The translations under genes were made by a program, and so were the position numbers. The notes below the pieces were generated by a model. The model did no database searches and was not told the origin of the DNA. It saw nothing but the letters and a program-made list of their open reading frames with translations. This document shows positions 50,165 through 60,240 of a stretch of DNA of 64,000 nt, one piece after another; positions within the stretch are counted from its first letter, which is position 1, and each line of letters opens with the position of its first letter. Where the stretch lies: NCBI GenBank assembly GCA_951799405.1, contig OX637353.1, positions 11,656,001 through 11,720,000 on the forward strand, read 5' to 3'. This DNA is from Agapetus fuscipes. Lineage: Eukaryota; Arthropoda; Insecta; Trichoptera; Glossosomatidae.

Positions 50165-50640
50165 TACATATAAAGAAGGTCAGTTAACAAAGTATAAGGC
50201 CAATTATAGTTTTTCAGTTTTAAAAATTAGTCATATAAAAAAAAAAATGCCAGAATAGCAACAAGAGTAAGCAGACAGTAAACAAATATAAAAAGTGAAT
50301 ATCAAAAAAAAAATTCAACAAAATCAGAACCAGTAATAGCTATAATCTAAGTAAAAAATAAATTTCTAACGAGACAAAAATTTAAAACAGAAGAAAAAAC
50401 CAAATATAAAAACATAAATAAGAGCAAAAGGGATAGGAAAGATGAGAAGGATAGAATAACTAGGAAAAGGTACATATTAATAAAAGAGTTGCAAAAGCAG
50501 TTAATTAATAAATAAAATATAATATTTTTACAATATTTACCACTCCGACAATAGTTCCCCCCTTACACCACCCAAAAACATGGACTTTGTTAAATAAAAT
50601 ATTATATATCCAAATGGCTTAAAAATATATACAACAAGAG
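50165..50640. other. A-rich low-complexity stretch
   Basis: Strong A bias on the plus strand with AAATATAAAAA-type words. No gene. Confidence 0.45.
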
Positions 50641-50734
50641 TAAATTAACACAATCGGGGTTATTCCAAAACAGAAAAGCCATGGCTCATCCACAGCCCGA
50701 TAGGAAGCTAGAGCATACCCATTTCAAGTGAAGG

Positions 50735-50975
50735 GGTTGGTGTGACGCTGACTCCTCGTGCTGTAACAATCGATTCACTTTTGCGAATGCCACCCCGGTT
50801 TCAGGGAAAAGCGGCAGGAGTTGCAAGGCTTATGTTCATGTGAGGTTTCGTTTATTTGTATGCACGCATGCAAAATGTGTAGGCGTGAACCTGCATGCGC
50901 CTGTCTGTGGGCATGCATTTAATACGAGCCTTAAATGTTAACATACCTTTGCAGCTTAGATTATAGATTATAGTC
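50735..50975 (+). repeat. LINE-tail repeat, GGCGG subfamily
   Basis: GGGTTGGTGTGACGCTGACTC, AAAAGCGGCAGGAGTTGC, GCCTGTCTGTGGGCATGC and the end GCAGCTTAGATTATAG. Confidence 0.85.
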
Positions 50976-51095
50976 ACCTGACAATTTCTTGAATGCCATA
51001 CATGATTAAACAGGCAAAACTGTCACTCTTGACTGCTGATCTGGGGTGAGCATAAAACACGGTTGTCACCTGAAGACATACAATACATACATTTG

Positions 51096-51415
51096 ACCGG
51101 TCCGCAGCTCAGGGGTAACACTGCGGACTCTGAATGGGAAGGTTGTGGGTTCGAATCTCGGCGGAGCACAAAAAATATACCATTTATATTTTCAAATTTG
51201 CTCTTTGCTGGGTTGAAAAATTCATAAACCTTTACCAATGACCGGTCACCAAAGGTCCATCCAGCCTAACAGCAACTGGGTCTTGCTTGAGTATTGGCGC
51301 TTTGTAGCGACGACCAAGCTCGTACACCTCTGCGGCACTACAACAAGTGTCATAGACCCCTAGAGTCTCTAGAATCTAGGGAGTCTCCCGCACAGGATTT
51401 CTTAAAAAAAACAAT
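51096..51415 (+). repeat. hybrid SINE-A with LINE 3' tail, full length
   Basis: Head GGTCCGCAGCTCAGGGG, box B GGTTCGAATCTC, body to GCGACGACCAAGCTCGTAC. Then CACCTCTGCGGCACTACAAC, GGGAGTCTCCCGCACAGG and poly-A. Same junction as 42289-42615. Confidence 0.88.
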
Positions 51416-51690
51416 ACGTATTGCTTGTCAACCTACCCGAGTATGTGTGATGGGTCGGGAACAGACCGAGTCACGGAATAAGCCAGCGGGTCCCATTTCG
51501 GTTAAGGTGATAAATGTAATTGTCTCTTCTCGCGTTACTGGCTAATGATTCCGAGCTCTCGCCTCCGCCGTGAGACAAAAGAGGCTCGCGGCTCGCATAG
51601 CAATGTGCAGCGCTTTGGCGGTGCGCGGTGCATGCAGCTGCCGAGACCGGGGACACGGAGTAAGTAGACACTGTTACCAATATCTAATCT
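51415..51690. other. GC-rich unassigned island
   Basis: 51430-51665 is markedly GC- and CpG-rich for the window (GCGGTGCGCGGTGCATGC). It ends in a short ATCTAATCTAATC LINE-tail terminus at 51682. No frame with a recognisable product was found. It could be unique host sequence. Confidence 0.4.
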
Positions 51691-51908
51691 AATCAAAGTT
51701 GCAAAGATATGTTTATTTTATTTTATTTTGATTTTTATTTAAAAGTAGCTATTGCAAATTTACAACATATTTACAACACACCAAAACAAATACATAAAAG
51801 AAAAGGAAACAAATAAACAATAAATAAAACTCAAGAAATTGCAACTTAACAATTTTAATATATTGTATTTTGTATTGTTTGTATTAACACTGAAAATTCA
51901 TATTGTTT

Positions 51909-52120
51909 AATTTTATAATTTTTTGATGAATTAAAAACACTGTTTATTTTCACGGATAAATTTTAAACAAATTACGTTTTCGACCTAGTAGGTCATCTTC
52001 GAAGATGACCTACTAGGTCGAAAACGTTCGTAATTTGTTTAAAGATTTTAATCTTTTTGAATAAATTTATCCGTGAAAATAAACAGTGTTTTTAACTCAT
52101 CAAAAAATTATAAAATTAAT
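51909..52120. mobile_element. 212-bp near-perfect palindromic insertion
   Basis: The arms meet at CATCTTC|GAAGATG (52000/52001). Each carries GACC-TACTA-GGTC, GAAAACG and the AACACTGTTTATTTTCACGG end. The right arm has a 22-nt insertion near 52041. ATATTGTTT flanks it (51900-51908, 52121-52129), a 9-bp duplication. Confidence 0.85.
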
Positions 52121-52139
52121 ATATTGTTTTTGTAACAAC

Positions 52140-52322
52140 ATTAGATATTGTTTTTTTTTCATGTATTTCTGCTTTTGTGTATGCCTATATTTTTGTATTT
52201 TCTGCATTTTGTATTGTTCTTCCATTTACTTTGTATTGCTGTATTTTTTTTTTCTATGGCTGGTCATGTATTGCACCCTCCACATGACAAAGCTGGAATA
52301 AACATTTATTATTATTATTAAA
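52140..52322 (+). other. possible retroelement 3' end
   Basis: T-rich sequence, then GGCTGGTCATGTATTGCACC, CTCCACATGACAAAGCTGG, AATAAACA and (ATT)n. The polyadenylation-like word followed by a trinucleotide tail suggests a LINE or processed transcript end. Confidence 0.35.
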
Positions 52323-52545
52323 GTTCTTACAACTATTAACCTAATTAATTTATGTTAGGGCCGGTTAACACATCTATGCTTTTAAATTTTTGTTTTAAAT
52401 TCATCTATGTTTTTATTTTCTTTTGTTAATTTATTGTAAATATCTAAACCTATGTGCAGCGCGCCCCTATCATATTTTTTAGCTTTTGCCTTAGGTTTTC
52501 TTGAATTATCCTTATTTCTAGTATTATATTCTACGTCATGTTACA
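52322..52545. other. unassigned T-rich stretch
   Basis: No gene or shared repeat was recognised. Confidence 0.3.
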
Positions 52546-52716
52546 TTAGGGATTCACATTACCCATGTGAACCTACAACATATAAACCAAAATCTCAAAT
52601 GGACATACACCCTGCAACTCTTGCCGACCTTCCCTGAAACACGGGTGACATTGGCAAAGTGAACCATATTTACAGCATGGGTGGTCAACTGCATACCAAC
52701 CTATAAGTCAAGGAAC
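52545..52716 (-). repeat. LINE-tail repeat, 5' two-thirds
   Basis: Minus strand from GTTCCTTGACTTATAGG to GTTGTAGGTTCACATG. The 3' tail is missing. Confidence 0.82.
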
Positions 52717-52879
52717 TTATGCAAGATGTTATTAGAATTGGCGGGTGATCTGTAATGCTGGCGGCTAGGACTAGAATTTTTTAAATTATAATTTTGTATT
52801 AGTTTTTGCGCTTATATGAACTTATTGTTGATTGTAAAAATGTTATTCATGTTCCTTATGTATTAACTTATATATATTA

Positions 52880-53125
52880 ACTTATAAGTTGGTATGCGGC
52901 TGACAGTTAAAATGGTTCACTTTGCCAATGTCACCTCTGTTTCAGGGAAGGTCTGCAAGAGTTGCAGGGTGTACGTTCATTTGAAATTTGGGGTTTATGT
53001 TGTAGGTTCACATGCAGCATGTGCAAACGCGAACTTATACGTGTGTGCTTGTGAAAATGCATATAATGTGAATTCCCAATGTTACATATCTTTACAACAT
53101 AGATTAGATTAGATTAGATTGAACG
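52880..53125 (+). repeat. LINE-tail repeat, TTAGA subfamily
   Basis: ACTTATAAGTTGGTATGCGGC to CATAGATTAGATTAGATTAG. A short deletion after GCTGACA removes part of the CCACCCATGCTG block. Confidence 0.88.
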
Positions 53126-53164
53126 TATTTGTAAATTAAAGATTTTAAAATATGATAGCGTCGT

Positions 53165-53282
53165 TAGACATTTAGAAGACACACGTCACACACCTCCTGA
53201 AGACGTCGGATATGACTCTGACGAGGGAAAATTGTTCTTCTTTTTCCACAGTCAGTAACATCCGTTTTATTTTTCATTCAAA
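53165..53282 (+). mobile_element. hammerhead-like unit, GTCGGA stem
   Basis: CTCCTGAAGA, C, GTCGGA...TCTGAC stem (53205-53222), GAGGGAAA, TTCTTCTTTTTCCAC, AGTCAGTAACATC, then TTTTATTTTTCATTC. Sister of 45900-46022; one stem pair has changed from G-C to G-U. Confidence 0.7.
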
Positions 53283-53675
53283 AAAAAAGTGTATGTAACA
53301 ATTTATAAGTCAAGATCATTTTGACTTGCCCACTATCCCCAACGATCTACGCAAGTTGAATTTCACTTGACCACTGACCAGTCGCAATCTGCTCGGTTCA
53401 GTTCAGCTGTCACGAGTTGGCATACTCGGCTACCGCATTAGTGGCAGATTATTATTATTCAGGCAGCTTCACACGCCCTCACAGTGCCGCCACGAATGCG
53501 CGAGCGTCGTATATCTGAGGCGGAAGCGCATTTAATTCCCTAACTAATTCATATTATTATAATCCAAATTTTATAGTATTTTTTAATTTCTTTTTTAAAA
53601 AATATGTACCTATAGGTAAGCCCTTAGATACCTTAAAAATTAATTTAGATCTAAAAATTCCGACACTGCTAACTT
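53282..53675. other. unassigned stretch
   Basis: Locally GC-richer at 53380-53530. No gene recognised. Confidence 0.3.
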
Positions 53676-53677
53676 AA

Positions 53678-54035
53678 CCTTCACAATAAATGAGTTCCAG
53701 CCCCCTCAAGAGTTGAGAAACCTCTATGTGTTATTTCTTGCCGCGTTTCCCCCTAAATGATAGCATGCGGAAAATAAACCTATTTATTTTTACATATATG
53801 GCGGCCGAACTTACGCCAACCACTTCAGTTCAAGTGAGAATTTCACAGCTTCCAAGGGGGCTGATACTCATAACCTGTAAACGCTGAGTAAAACCTTGTC
53901 GGTATTATTCTTTGGGTTTGAAATAAACACCGAAACGGGAAAAAACATTTCCGACATCCTTGGTTGGTATCGAACCCGAGCTCTCGGCATGAAATGCAAG
54001 CCAAATGAGCATACCAACTGAGTTATCAACCGGAT
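53678..54035 (-). repeat. SINE-C, near full length, rearranged
   Basis: Minus-strand head GGTTGATAACTCAGTTGG (54033), box B GGGTTCGATACC and a full body to GGCAAGAAATAACACA. At 53690 the segment AACTCTTGAGGGGGCTGG repeats a part already present at 53845. Confidence 0.8.
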
Positions 54036-55288
54036 CTTAATAAAAATTTAAATTAAAAACTCATTATCCTCATGTATGTAAAATTATTTATTTGAAGCAG
54101 TCTACCCGTGCTACGAACGGTTGTGCACTAGGCTCTACGGTGCAAAAAAGATAAGCATCCATCTTCCAAAATAATACTAAAAAAACATTATTTTTTAATG
54201 GGTGTATTCAACAAAGTTTGTGCAAAAAGTTCAATTCATTATCGGCTCAAACTATGAAGAAAAAATTTCATTGTATTGCGAATACAATATTGAAATAAAG
54301 TTTGGATGGATTTGAGTTTGTATGAAGCAGGTCTATATACGAGCTGCGGTCCTTGAAAACTCAAATGAGCTTCGACTATGAAAGTTTTCTCGTATAAAAT
54401 TCTTTCCCTTTCGGATCTGCAGAGCTTCTTGAGAGCTTGCCATCTAAGCATCGATATAGAACTGGATGGGATAAGAAATCAATTCTTTGAGAATTAGAAA
54501 TACGCTACCCCACCCATCATACAAAAATCCAAATTCAGTCTATCGGTAACCTTAAAACTATCAACAGGTGTGTTACCAAAAGAGAGTAAATGTGTTATGG
54601 AACGTGGAATATTATTCCGCTTTAGATTACGTTGATAAAATTTATTTTTCGTTTGTCGAAATATTTTGTTCGTAAAAGTGACAGCCATTTCTAGAACTAG
54701 TGATGTTTAAATATATAGGTACTTGCTTCTTCAAGTATGTTACTTTGATGCTCGCGGTAAAAGATACTTGTGAAAATCACCCGTACATAATGAGGTGGGA
54801 ACATTTTTGAATTCGGAATTTATCAGATATTTTCATACTTTCAACAACTCTAGTAACAAACACGTTACCATAGTGATTTAATGGGTTTCCATGGTTGTAT
54901 GTACATAGATTGAATATGGAGAAGAGACACGTTGCTTGCATAGAAAATAACAAAAGCATTTCATATGTCGTGAGCGAGACAGCACTATTAACAATGTATG
55001 GTGTCAAAGACGTTGCATCATGTCGATTAGTACTAAATCACATTCATAGCCCCTCCATTGAATATACCTCCATGCATCTAAGTCACAAATCTTTTGTGAA
55101 TAACACTCATTTTCATATGTACCCGAAAATGTTATTATTGTTTTTAATTTTGTAAATTTTTAATCATTCATGTATCCAATTTGATCATTTGATAAAGGTG
55201 ATTTAACTTCACCCAAAAAATTCTATCCTGAAATTCTGCCATTCAATCAATAAGCTCATTATAAAAAAATATGGGTTGAAAAAGAATC
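54035..55288. other. unassigned 1.25-kb stretch
   Basis: No gene or shared repeat. Several 60-86 codon frames on both strands lack any domain. This is one of the longest repeat-free stretches and could be unique host sequence. Confidence 0.4.
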
Positions 55289-55289
55289 T

Positions 55290-55905
55290 ATATATAATCT
55301 AAGTTGCAAAGATATATTCATTCAAAGCTCTCAGATGTATGCCCACAAACAAAACACGTGTAATATTTTTTTTAGTGTTGATCTGTTAACACAGTGAAAG
55401 TCCATTTTTATAAATATTTAAAAATATAAATGGTAAAACATTGTTTTAATTCACTTTATTCTTTTTTTTTTTTGCTCTAATATTTTCGCCTAATGAAGCA
55501 TCTTCAAGAGCAGAATGGTTACAAATATATTTTTATAAAATAATTTTCAAAACAATTTTCAAAAAACAATTTTGTTTCCAAAACAAAAACAAAATTCATA
55601 GATAATTTTTTTTTTAAACACAAATATAAGATTCAAAAATGCATTATTGTTAGGTTTAAAAGAAGATGCCTCATTAGGCGAAAATACTCGAGCAAAAAAA
55701 AAAGAATAAAGTGAATTAAAACAATGTTTTACCATTTATATTTTTAAATATTTATAAAACACGTGTAGTTCACGCTTACAAATGCTGATTGTGTACTTAC
55801 AAATAAAATTCAAACCTCAAATGAACATAAGCCCTGCAATTCTTGTCGACATTCCCTTAAACAGGGGTGACATTGGCAAAGTGACCCATTTTTTACAGTA
55901 TGGGT
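55290..55905 (-). repeat. LINE-tail repeat split by fold-back element
   Basis: 3' part at 55290-55362 (TATAATCTAAGTTGCAAAG to CACAAACAAAACACGTGTA) and 5' part at 55756-55905. The two join perfectly when the 393-bp insertion and one 12-bp duplicate are removed. Confidence 0.88.
55363..55755. mobile_element. 393-bp fold-back element with two motif units
   Basis: Inverted arms of about 95 bp (55407-55502 and 55662-55755) each carry the GATG-CCTCATTAGG-CGAAAAT unit and AAACAATGTTTTACCATTTA. AAAACACGTGTA lies on both sides (55351-55362, 55756-55767), an exact 12-bp duplication. The left edge has 44 bp not matched on the right. Confidence 0.88.
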
Positions 55906-55959
55906 GGATTTACATTATTTTAAAGTTTAAAAATTACTTTGTTTTTATATTCTAAAAAT

Positions 55960-56020
55960 TGGTTAGCTTTTGTCAATGTTACTTTTTATTTCAGCGAAAG
56001 ATTGTAAAAATTGCCGTTAA
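55960..56020 (+). repeat. LINE-tail repeat, weak fragment
   Basis: CTAAAAATTGGTTAGCTTTT, GTCAATGTTAC and TTTCAGCGAAAGATTG. Confidence 0.5.
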
Positions 56021-56021
56021 A

Positions 56022-56280
56022 AACACGCAACTAAGCTATAGATACAGTGATACTTCTTACCGCGTGATCCTCGAAAGGCGTGCCGAGTGGAACCATTTTT
56101 ATTTTTACAGGTAAGAGGGGTGGCTTTTCGCCAATCATTTCAGTTGACGTGAAGGTTTCCCAGCTCACGAAGAGCCTGGCACTCACTACTTAGAAATGCT
56201 GAGTAAACCTTGCCGGTATTTTTATTTTGGTTTTGAAATAAACACCATAGCGGAAAATCATTTCTGCCACCCACGGTGAA
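56022..56280 (-). repeat. SINE-C without head
   Basis: Minus strand from CACCGTGGGTGGCAGAAATG through CGTGAGCTGGGAAACC to TATAGCTTAGTTGCGTGTTT. Confidence 0.82.
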
Positions 56281-56307
56281 TGAGGATAAAAAGGGTCTCA
56301 TTCTTAT

Positions 56308-56432
56308 ATCACATGAACATAAGCCCTGCCACTCATGCAAACATTCCCCGAAACAGGGAAGACGGTGGCAAAAGTGAAACTATTTGTACATTATGGTGGT
56401 AGTCACATACCAATCCATAAGTCAAGAAACAT
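56308..56432 (-). repeat. LINE-tail repeat, 5' half
   Basis: Minus strand GTTTCTTGACTTATGGATTG to AGGGCTTATGTTCATGTG. Confidence 0.78.
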
Positions 56433-56448
56433 GAAATAAAGTCATGCA

Positions 56449-56670
56449 TTAGATTTTGTAGGGTTTGTGTATTCACACAGTAAAAAATCATTTTATTTAA
56501 AAAATTTTTTTTTTTCTTAAACGTAGTTTAATTTTCACAATAATATTTTATATCTCGAGCACTTACGACCTTCAATACTCAGGTCATTATGAAGAGTTAA
56601 TAAAGTGCTCGAGGTATAAAATATTATTGTGAAAATTAAACTACGTTTAAGATTTTTATTTTTTTATTTT
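56449..56670. mobile_element. 222-bp inverted-repeat insertion
   Basis: Arms 56516-56564 and 56603-56651 are complementary over 49 bp with one mismatch. The loop carries a degraded motif (GACCT...AGGTC then GTAA, minus strand). AAATAAAGTCATGCA flanks it (56434-56448, 56671-56685), an exact 15-bp duplication. Confidence 0.85.
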
Positions 56671-56684
56671 AAATAAAGTCATGC

Positions 56685-57085
56685 ACATTTTTTTTCTTTT
56701 CTCACTTGTCTTCAATTCATCAATCACATTTTGATATATTTCTCTTCATTCAGATTGTTACAGAAATAGGAATGCGTCTGTGTGGTCGGTGGACCAGACT
56801 CTGGATACTTGTTATTCATAAGGAGGTATTGTGTCTCCTCCCATCTCTCCTCATCTTCCCACTTCACCTCCAACTCTTTCCAAACCTCAAATGCATCTTG
56901 GGTGGAGTATAAGCCGGAATGTGAAATGGAAAAGCAACTGGGAAAGAAAAGGCTTCCAGAACAATGATAGCAGAATATAACAATAGTCTTATCGAAGAAC
57001 TTTTTACTATACTTTTATTTATAAAAAACTTTTCATTTTGTCTTATACATATTATATATGTGATTCAAAAAATGTAACTTGTAAA
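56685..57085. other. unassigned stretch
   Basis: No gene or shared repeat was recognised. Confidence 0.3.
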
Positions 57086-57086
57086 T

Positions 57087-57345
57087 GTTCCTTGACTTAA
57101 AGATTGGTATGTGGCTATCACCCATGCTGTAGAAAGTGGTTCACTTTGTCAATGTCACTCCTGTTTCTGAGAAGGTCGGCAAGAGTTGCAGGGTGTATGT
57201 TCATTTGAGATTTGGATTTTTATGTTATAGGTTAACATGCGGCATGTGCAAGCGCGAACTTATACGTGTCTGCATGTGAGAATGCATATAATTTGAATCT
57301 CCAATGTTGCATATCTTGCGAGTTAGGTAAGATTAGATTAGATAT
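57087..57345 (+). repeat. LINE-tail repeat, TTAGA subfamily
   Basis: GTTCCTTGACTTAAAGATTGG to GTAAGATTAGATTAGAT. Confidence 0.88.
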
Positions 57346-57404
57346 CATTTTGACATAGTTCTTTGATTCATATGATTGGTCTGAGTTTTTTCATGAATAA
57401 ATTT

Positions 57405-57480
57405 GAATGAGGTTGATCCCCCATGCTGTACAAACTTGGTTCACTTTTTTTAATGACACCCTAGTTTTAGGGATAGAAAG
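57405..57480 (+). repeat. LINE-tail repeat, 5' fragment
   Basis: ATGAGGTTGATCCCCCATGC, TACAAACTTGGTTCAC and GACACCCTAGTTTTAGG. Confidence 0.65.
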
Positions 57481-57990
57481 AACCATTAAAAATAAGAAAG
57501 ATAATTGTTGATTATCAAAGGGTATTCAGTTTAAGTATTTTCTGATGGTAAATGGCGTTGAACCCACATAAACCTAATGAGTAAACATGGATTTAAAACA
57601 ATTAATGCCTTTGTCTCACAGTAACAGTTAGAGCAGATTACGTTTTCGCAAAACCTGCTTCCTGAGAATTTTAGTGTTAATATTACGACAGTGGTTTAGA
57701 TAGTTAGACACAGCTCGGAGGACAATCTGTGAGAGCTGCTGTGCACGGGGATAGCTGGTAAGTAGTTAGTAGCAAGTTATAAGTAGTTAATTGGAAGTTT
57801 ACTTAAAGTTCAGTGTCCAGATTCACTTTTTTTAAATAAATTGCTTCCATATTTATAGTTGACTAAAAGGTATTCTAGCATTCACCAGACCACGTCAGAA
57901 CCATCTCGAGCAGAAGATTTGAGTAAATACGAGTAGGTACAACAATTCAAATATTTACGTATGTCTAGACACAAATATATAAGCCAGTAA
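57480..57990. other. unassigned stretch
   Basis: No gene or defined repeat was recognised. Confidence 0.3.
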
Positions 57991-57994
57991 TAGA

Positions 57995-58150
57995 TTCCCA
58001 ATCATTTGTTGGCATACTAAGCCAACATACATTTCTCAGATAAATGCACATTTTTTCCTTTTCCCTTTGAGAAAAACACTAAAAACGCATGTTAATCATA
58101 TAGTTTAGAAACTTTTGATAAATTCTTTTAGTATGAGAAGTTAAACCAAA
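57995..58150 (-). mobile_element. ACCTTAAAGGT-type MITE, internal part
   Basis: TTCTCAGATAAATGCACATT, TTTGAGAAAAACACTAAAAA and TAGTTTAGAAACTTTTGATA match the interior of 60735-61001. Ends absent. Confidence 0.55.
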
Positions 58151-58159
58151 TTAAATTAT

Positions 58160-58410
58160 TCCTTGACTTATAGGTTGGTATGAGGCTGACCACCCATACT
58201 GTAAAAATGGTTCACTTTGCCAATGTCACCCCTGTTTCAGGGAAGGTCGGCAAAAGTTGTGGGGCTTATGTTCATTTGAGGTTTGGATTTTATTTGTAAG
58301 TACACATTCAGCATTTGTAAGCGCGAACTACACTTGTTGGTTTGTGGGCATACATCTGAGAGCTTTAAATGAATATATCCTTGCAACTTAGATTATAGAT
58401 TATAGATATA
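58160..58410 (+). repeat. LINE-tail repeat, full length
   Basis: ATTCCTTGACTTATAGG to GCAACTTAGATTATAGATTA. Close in sequence to 47008-47265. Confidence 0.9.
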
Positions 58411-58509
58411 GAAATGCTGAATCCATAAACAATACAAGCATCTGCTTTCGTATGGAAACAAATTGTCCAGGCAACAAAGGTTGGTGAATTGAATTTTTAT
58501 TTCTGTTCC

Positions 58510-58665
58510 TGGTCCTTGACTTATAGGTTGGTATGCGGCTGACCACCCATTCTGTAGAAAATAGTCCACTTTGTTAATGTTACCCCTGTTTCAAGAAAGG
58601 GCGGCAACAGTTGCAGGGTGTGTGTTCATTTGAGATTTTGGTTTTTATATTGTAGGTTCACAAAA
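58510..58665 (+). repeat. LINE-tail repeat, 3'-truncated
   Basis: GTCCTTGACTTATAGGTTGG to TTGTAGGTTCACA. Cut by a poly-A run at 58664. Confidence 0.85.
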
Positions 58666-58685
58666 AAAAACATCCCACTAATTAC

Positions 58686-59003
58686 TGTTACGATTTACGG
58701 GTGTAATACTTTAAGAAAAACTTCGGTTTATTTATTTCTCACAATTTATTTGAATATTCCATTCACATTTAGTTCGAATACATAGTGGCTATTTAACTGT
58801 TTAGCTTTACGGCTCTGATACAAATCTGCGCTACAGACAGCTTAAGCCCTTTATTTTGTATGAAACTAGGACGATTCTTGAAACATCTGGAACTGGAACA
58901 TTCGCGACTCCGCCTCAACATTATATTATTTAGAACATTCGAGGGAATCCTCACACCATCGAACAAATTCAAGTTTATTTTTATCCGTTTTTCTGTTAAC
59001 ACA
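58686..59003 (-). mobile_element. LTR-like repeat, copy 1
   Basis: Minus strand opens TGTTAACAG near 59001 and closes AATCGTAACA at 58686. Words such as CGAATGTTCTAAATAAT, GGAACTGGAAC-like and AAATAAATAAACCG resemble LTR content. It partly matches 62867-63060. No flank duplication was found. Confidence 0.45.
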
Positions 59004-59039
59004 GGGAAAACCTATTGTATACATTTTTCATAAATGCCT

Positions 59040-59125
59040 ATATTTTTACGGAAATTATGCTCCTGAAGATGTCTTATTAGACGAAAACGTTTGATCAACA
59101 TTTGTAGCATAATATTTATATAACT
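59040..59125 (+). mobile_element. hammerhead-like motif unit, GTCT stem
   Basis: CTGAAGA (59063), T, GTCT-TATT-AGAC (59071-59082), GAAAACGTTTGATC, then AT-rich sequence. Same layout as 24602. Confidence 0.6.
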
Positions 59126-59505
59126 TGCCACTTACCATTGTCGCTTACCTGCTGTGAAGCAGCCTTCAGGACCCTCAGCTCGAACGGTTCTGCGGCCAGC
59201 AGAGAGCTTTGTCAGCGTCGGGTTTAGGAGAGCAGGTGGAATGGATGGAGATCCCCGAGCCTAATTAGGTCCCTCACGCAATGGGTTTTTGTGCGGCTCC
59301 GTCATCATTCAAAATATTTAATAAAATTATTACGCTGATAAATGTAGCGGAGTATTTTGTACAGTTGGGATTTATGTCTTGTGTTACGATTGAAAATTCT
59401 GCGACGAAAAGGGTTCAACTGACAAAAATAAATAAATAACTATGTTCAATTTTTTAGTTTTCACGGAAAGTATTATTCATACATATATATAAGGTTTCCG
59501 GGTAA
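59125..59505. other. unassigned stretch
   Basis: No gene or shared repeat was recognised. Confidence 0.3.
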
Positions 59506-59800
59506 TTCATACGAATGCGCACTACAAAGGAGCTTCTGCCAACTATAAAGCAGAGAAAACTGATGGTTTTTGGTCTCATTTTGAAAAATGAGAAAATACC
59601 CTCTCCTTCATCTTTTCATACAGGGTAAGATTGAAGGAAGAAGATCTCAGAGACGCTGAAGGAAATTGTGGCTGAAAAACCTGCGACGGTGGTCCGGCAG
59701 AAGCACGAAGTCCCTGTTTTGAAGCTCAGCATCCAAAGTCAAAATAGTCATGATGATCGCCGATCTTTGATAAAAGTGGCACGAAAAGAAGAAGAAGGTA
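59505..59800 (+). pseudogene. LINE ORF2 C-terminal remnant with GAA tail
   Basis: Across frames: KQRKLMVFGLILKNEKIPSP, GKIEGRRSQRR, WLKNLRRWSGRSTKSLF and ASKVKIVMMIADL, then (AAG)n. This order (FG..L+NEK, GKIEG+R, WLKNLR.W, KVKI.MMIA) is a recalled LINE ORF2 ending distinct from the other families here. Confidence 0.72.
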
Positions 59801-59811
59801 ATCCGTTCACT

Positions 59812-59866
59812 AGGTTTGTTTTCGAGCCGACGTTTCGAACCGGTCATACGATTCATCATCAGGGTG
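59812..59866 (-). repeat. hammerhead-like motif, GAATC stem
   Basis: Minus strand: CTGATGA (59862-59856), T, GAATC...GGTTC (one G-U), GAAACGTCGG. It lies just after the LINE tail at 59800. Confidence 0.6.
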
Positions 59867-59994
59867 GTCCCTTTGCGTGTGTGGTTGGCTTTAGACTCTC
59901 TGTTCTTCCATATAACTCGCATGCAATGTGATTTTATTGTCATTTAAAATCTCAAGTAAGCTTCTAATTTAAAAAGAGTTTCAAAAACATCTCA

Positions 59995-60050
59995 TCACGA
60001 CCTTCCATTTAAGAGTCAGAAGCGTAACCACTAGACTACGGACTGATTGT
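59995..60050 (-). repeat. SINE-A head fragment
   Basis: Minus strand CAGTCCGTAGTCTAGTGGTT and CTTAAATGGAAGGTCGT. Confidence 0.65.
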
Positions 60051-60064
60051 TATAGAAAAGGCCC

Positions 60065-60240
60065 ACAAATATTTGGTTATTTTTAGGGGCCCAAAATGCC
60101 CAAGCGGGAAGTGGAGAGATTCCAACTGAGGTATCTGGACGACATCAAGGGAACTGCAGGCAGAGAATGGCTGAATACAGCAGGCGATAGACAAAATTGG
60201 AGAGAATTGCAGGAAGCTTACGTCCTGGAGTAGACTGATT
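60065..60240 (+). pseudogene. LINE ORF2 C-terminal fragment
   Basis: Frameshifted string similar to 3420-3560: GKWRDSN, WTTSREL-shifted, DRQNWRELQEAYVLE-type. It is related to the GAGRPQLKWLDDI family. Confidence 0.65.

Noticed and set aside
54239..55155. Short frames in the repeat-free stretch as exons
   Set aside because: Frames of 64-86 codons on both strands lack recognisable domains, and no splice sites could be tied to them.
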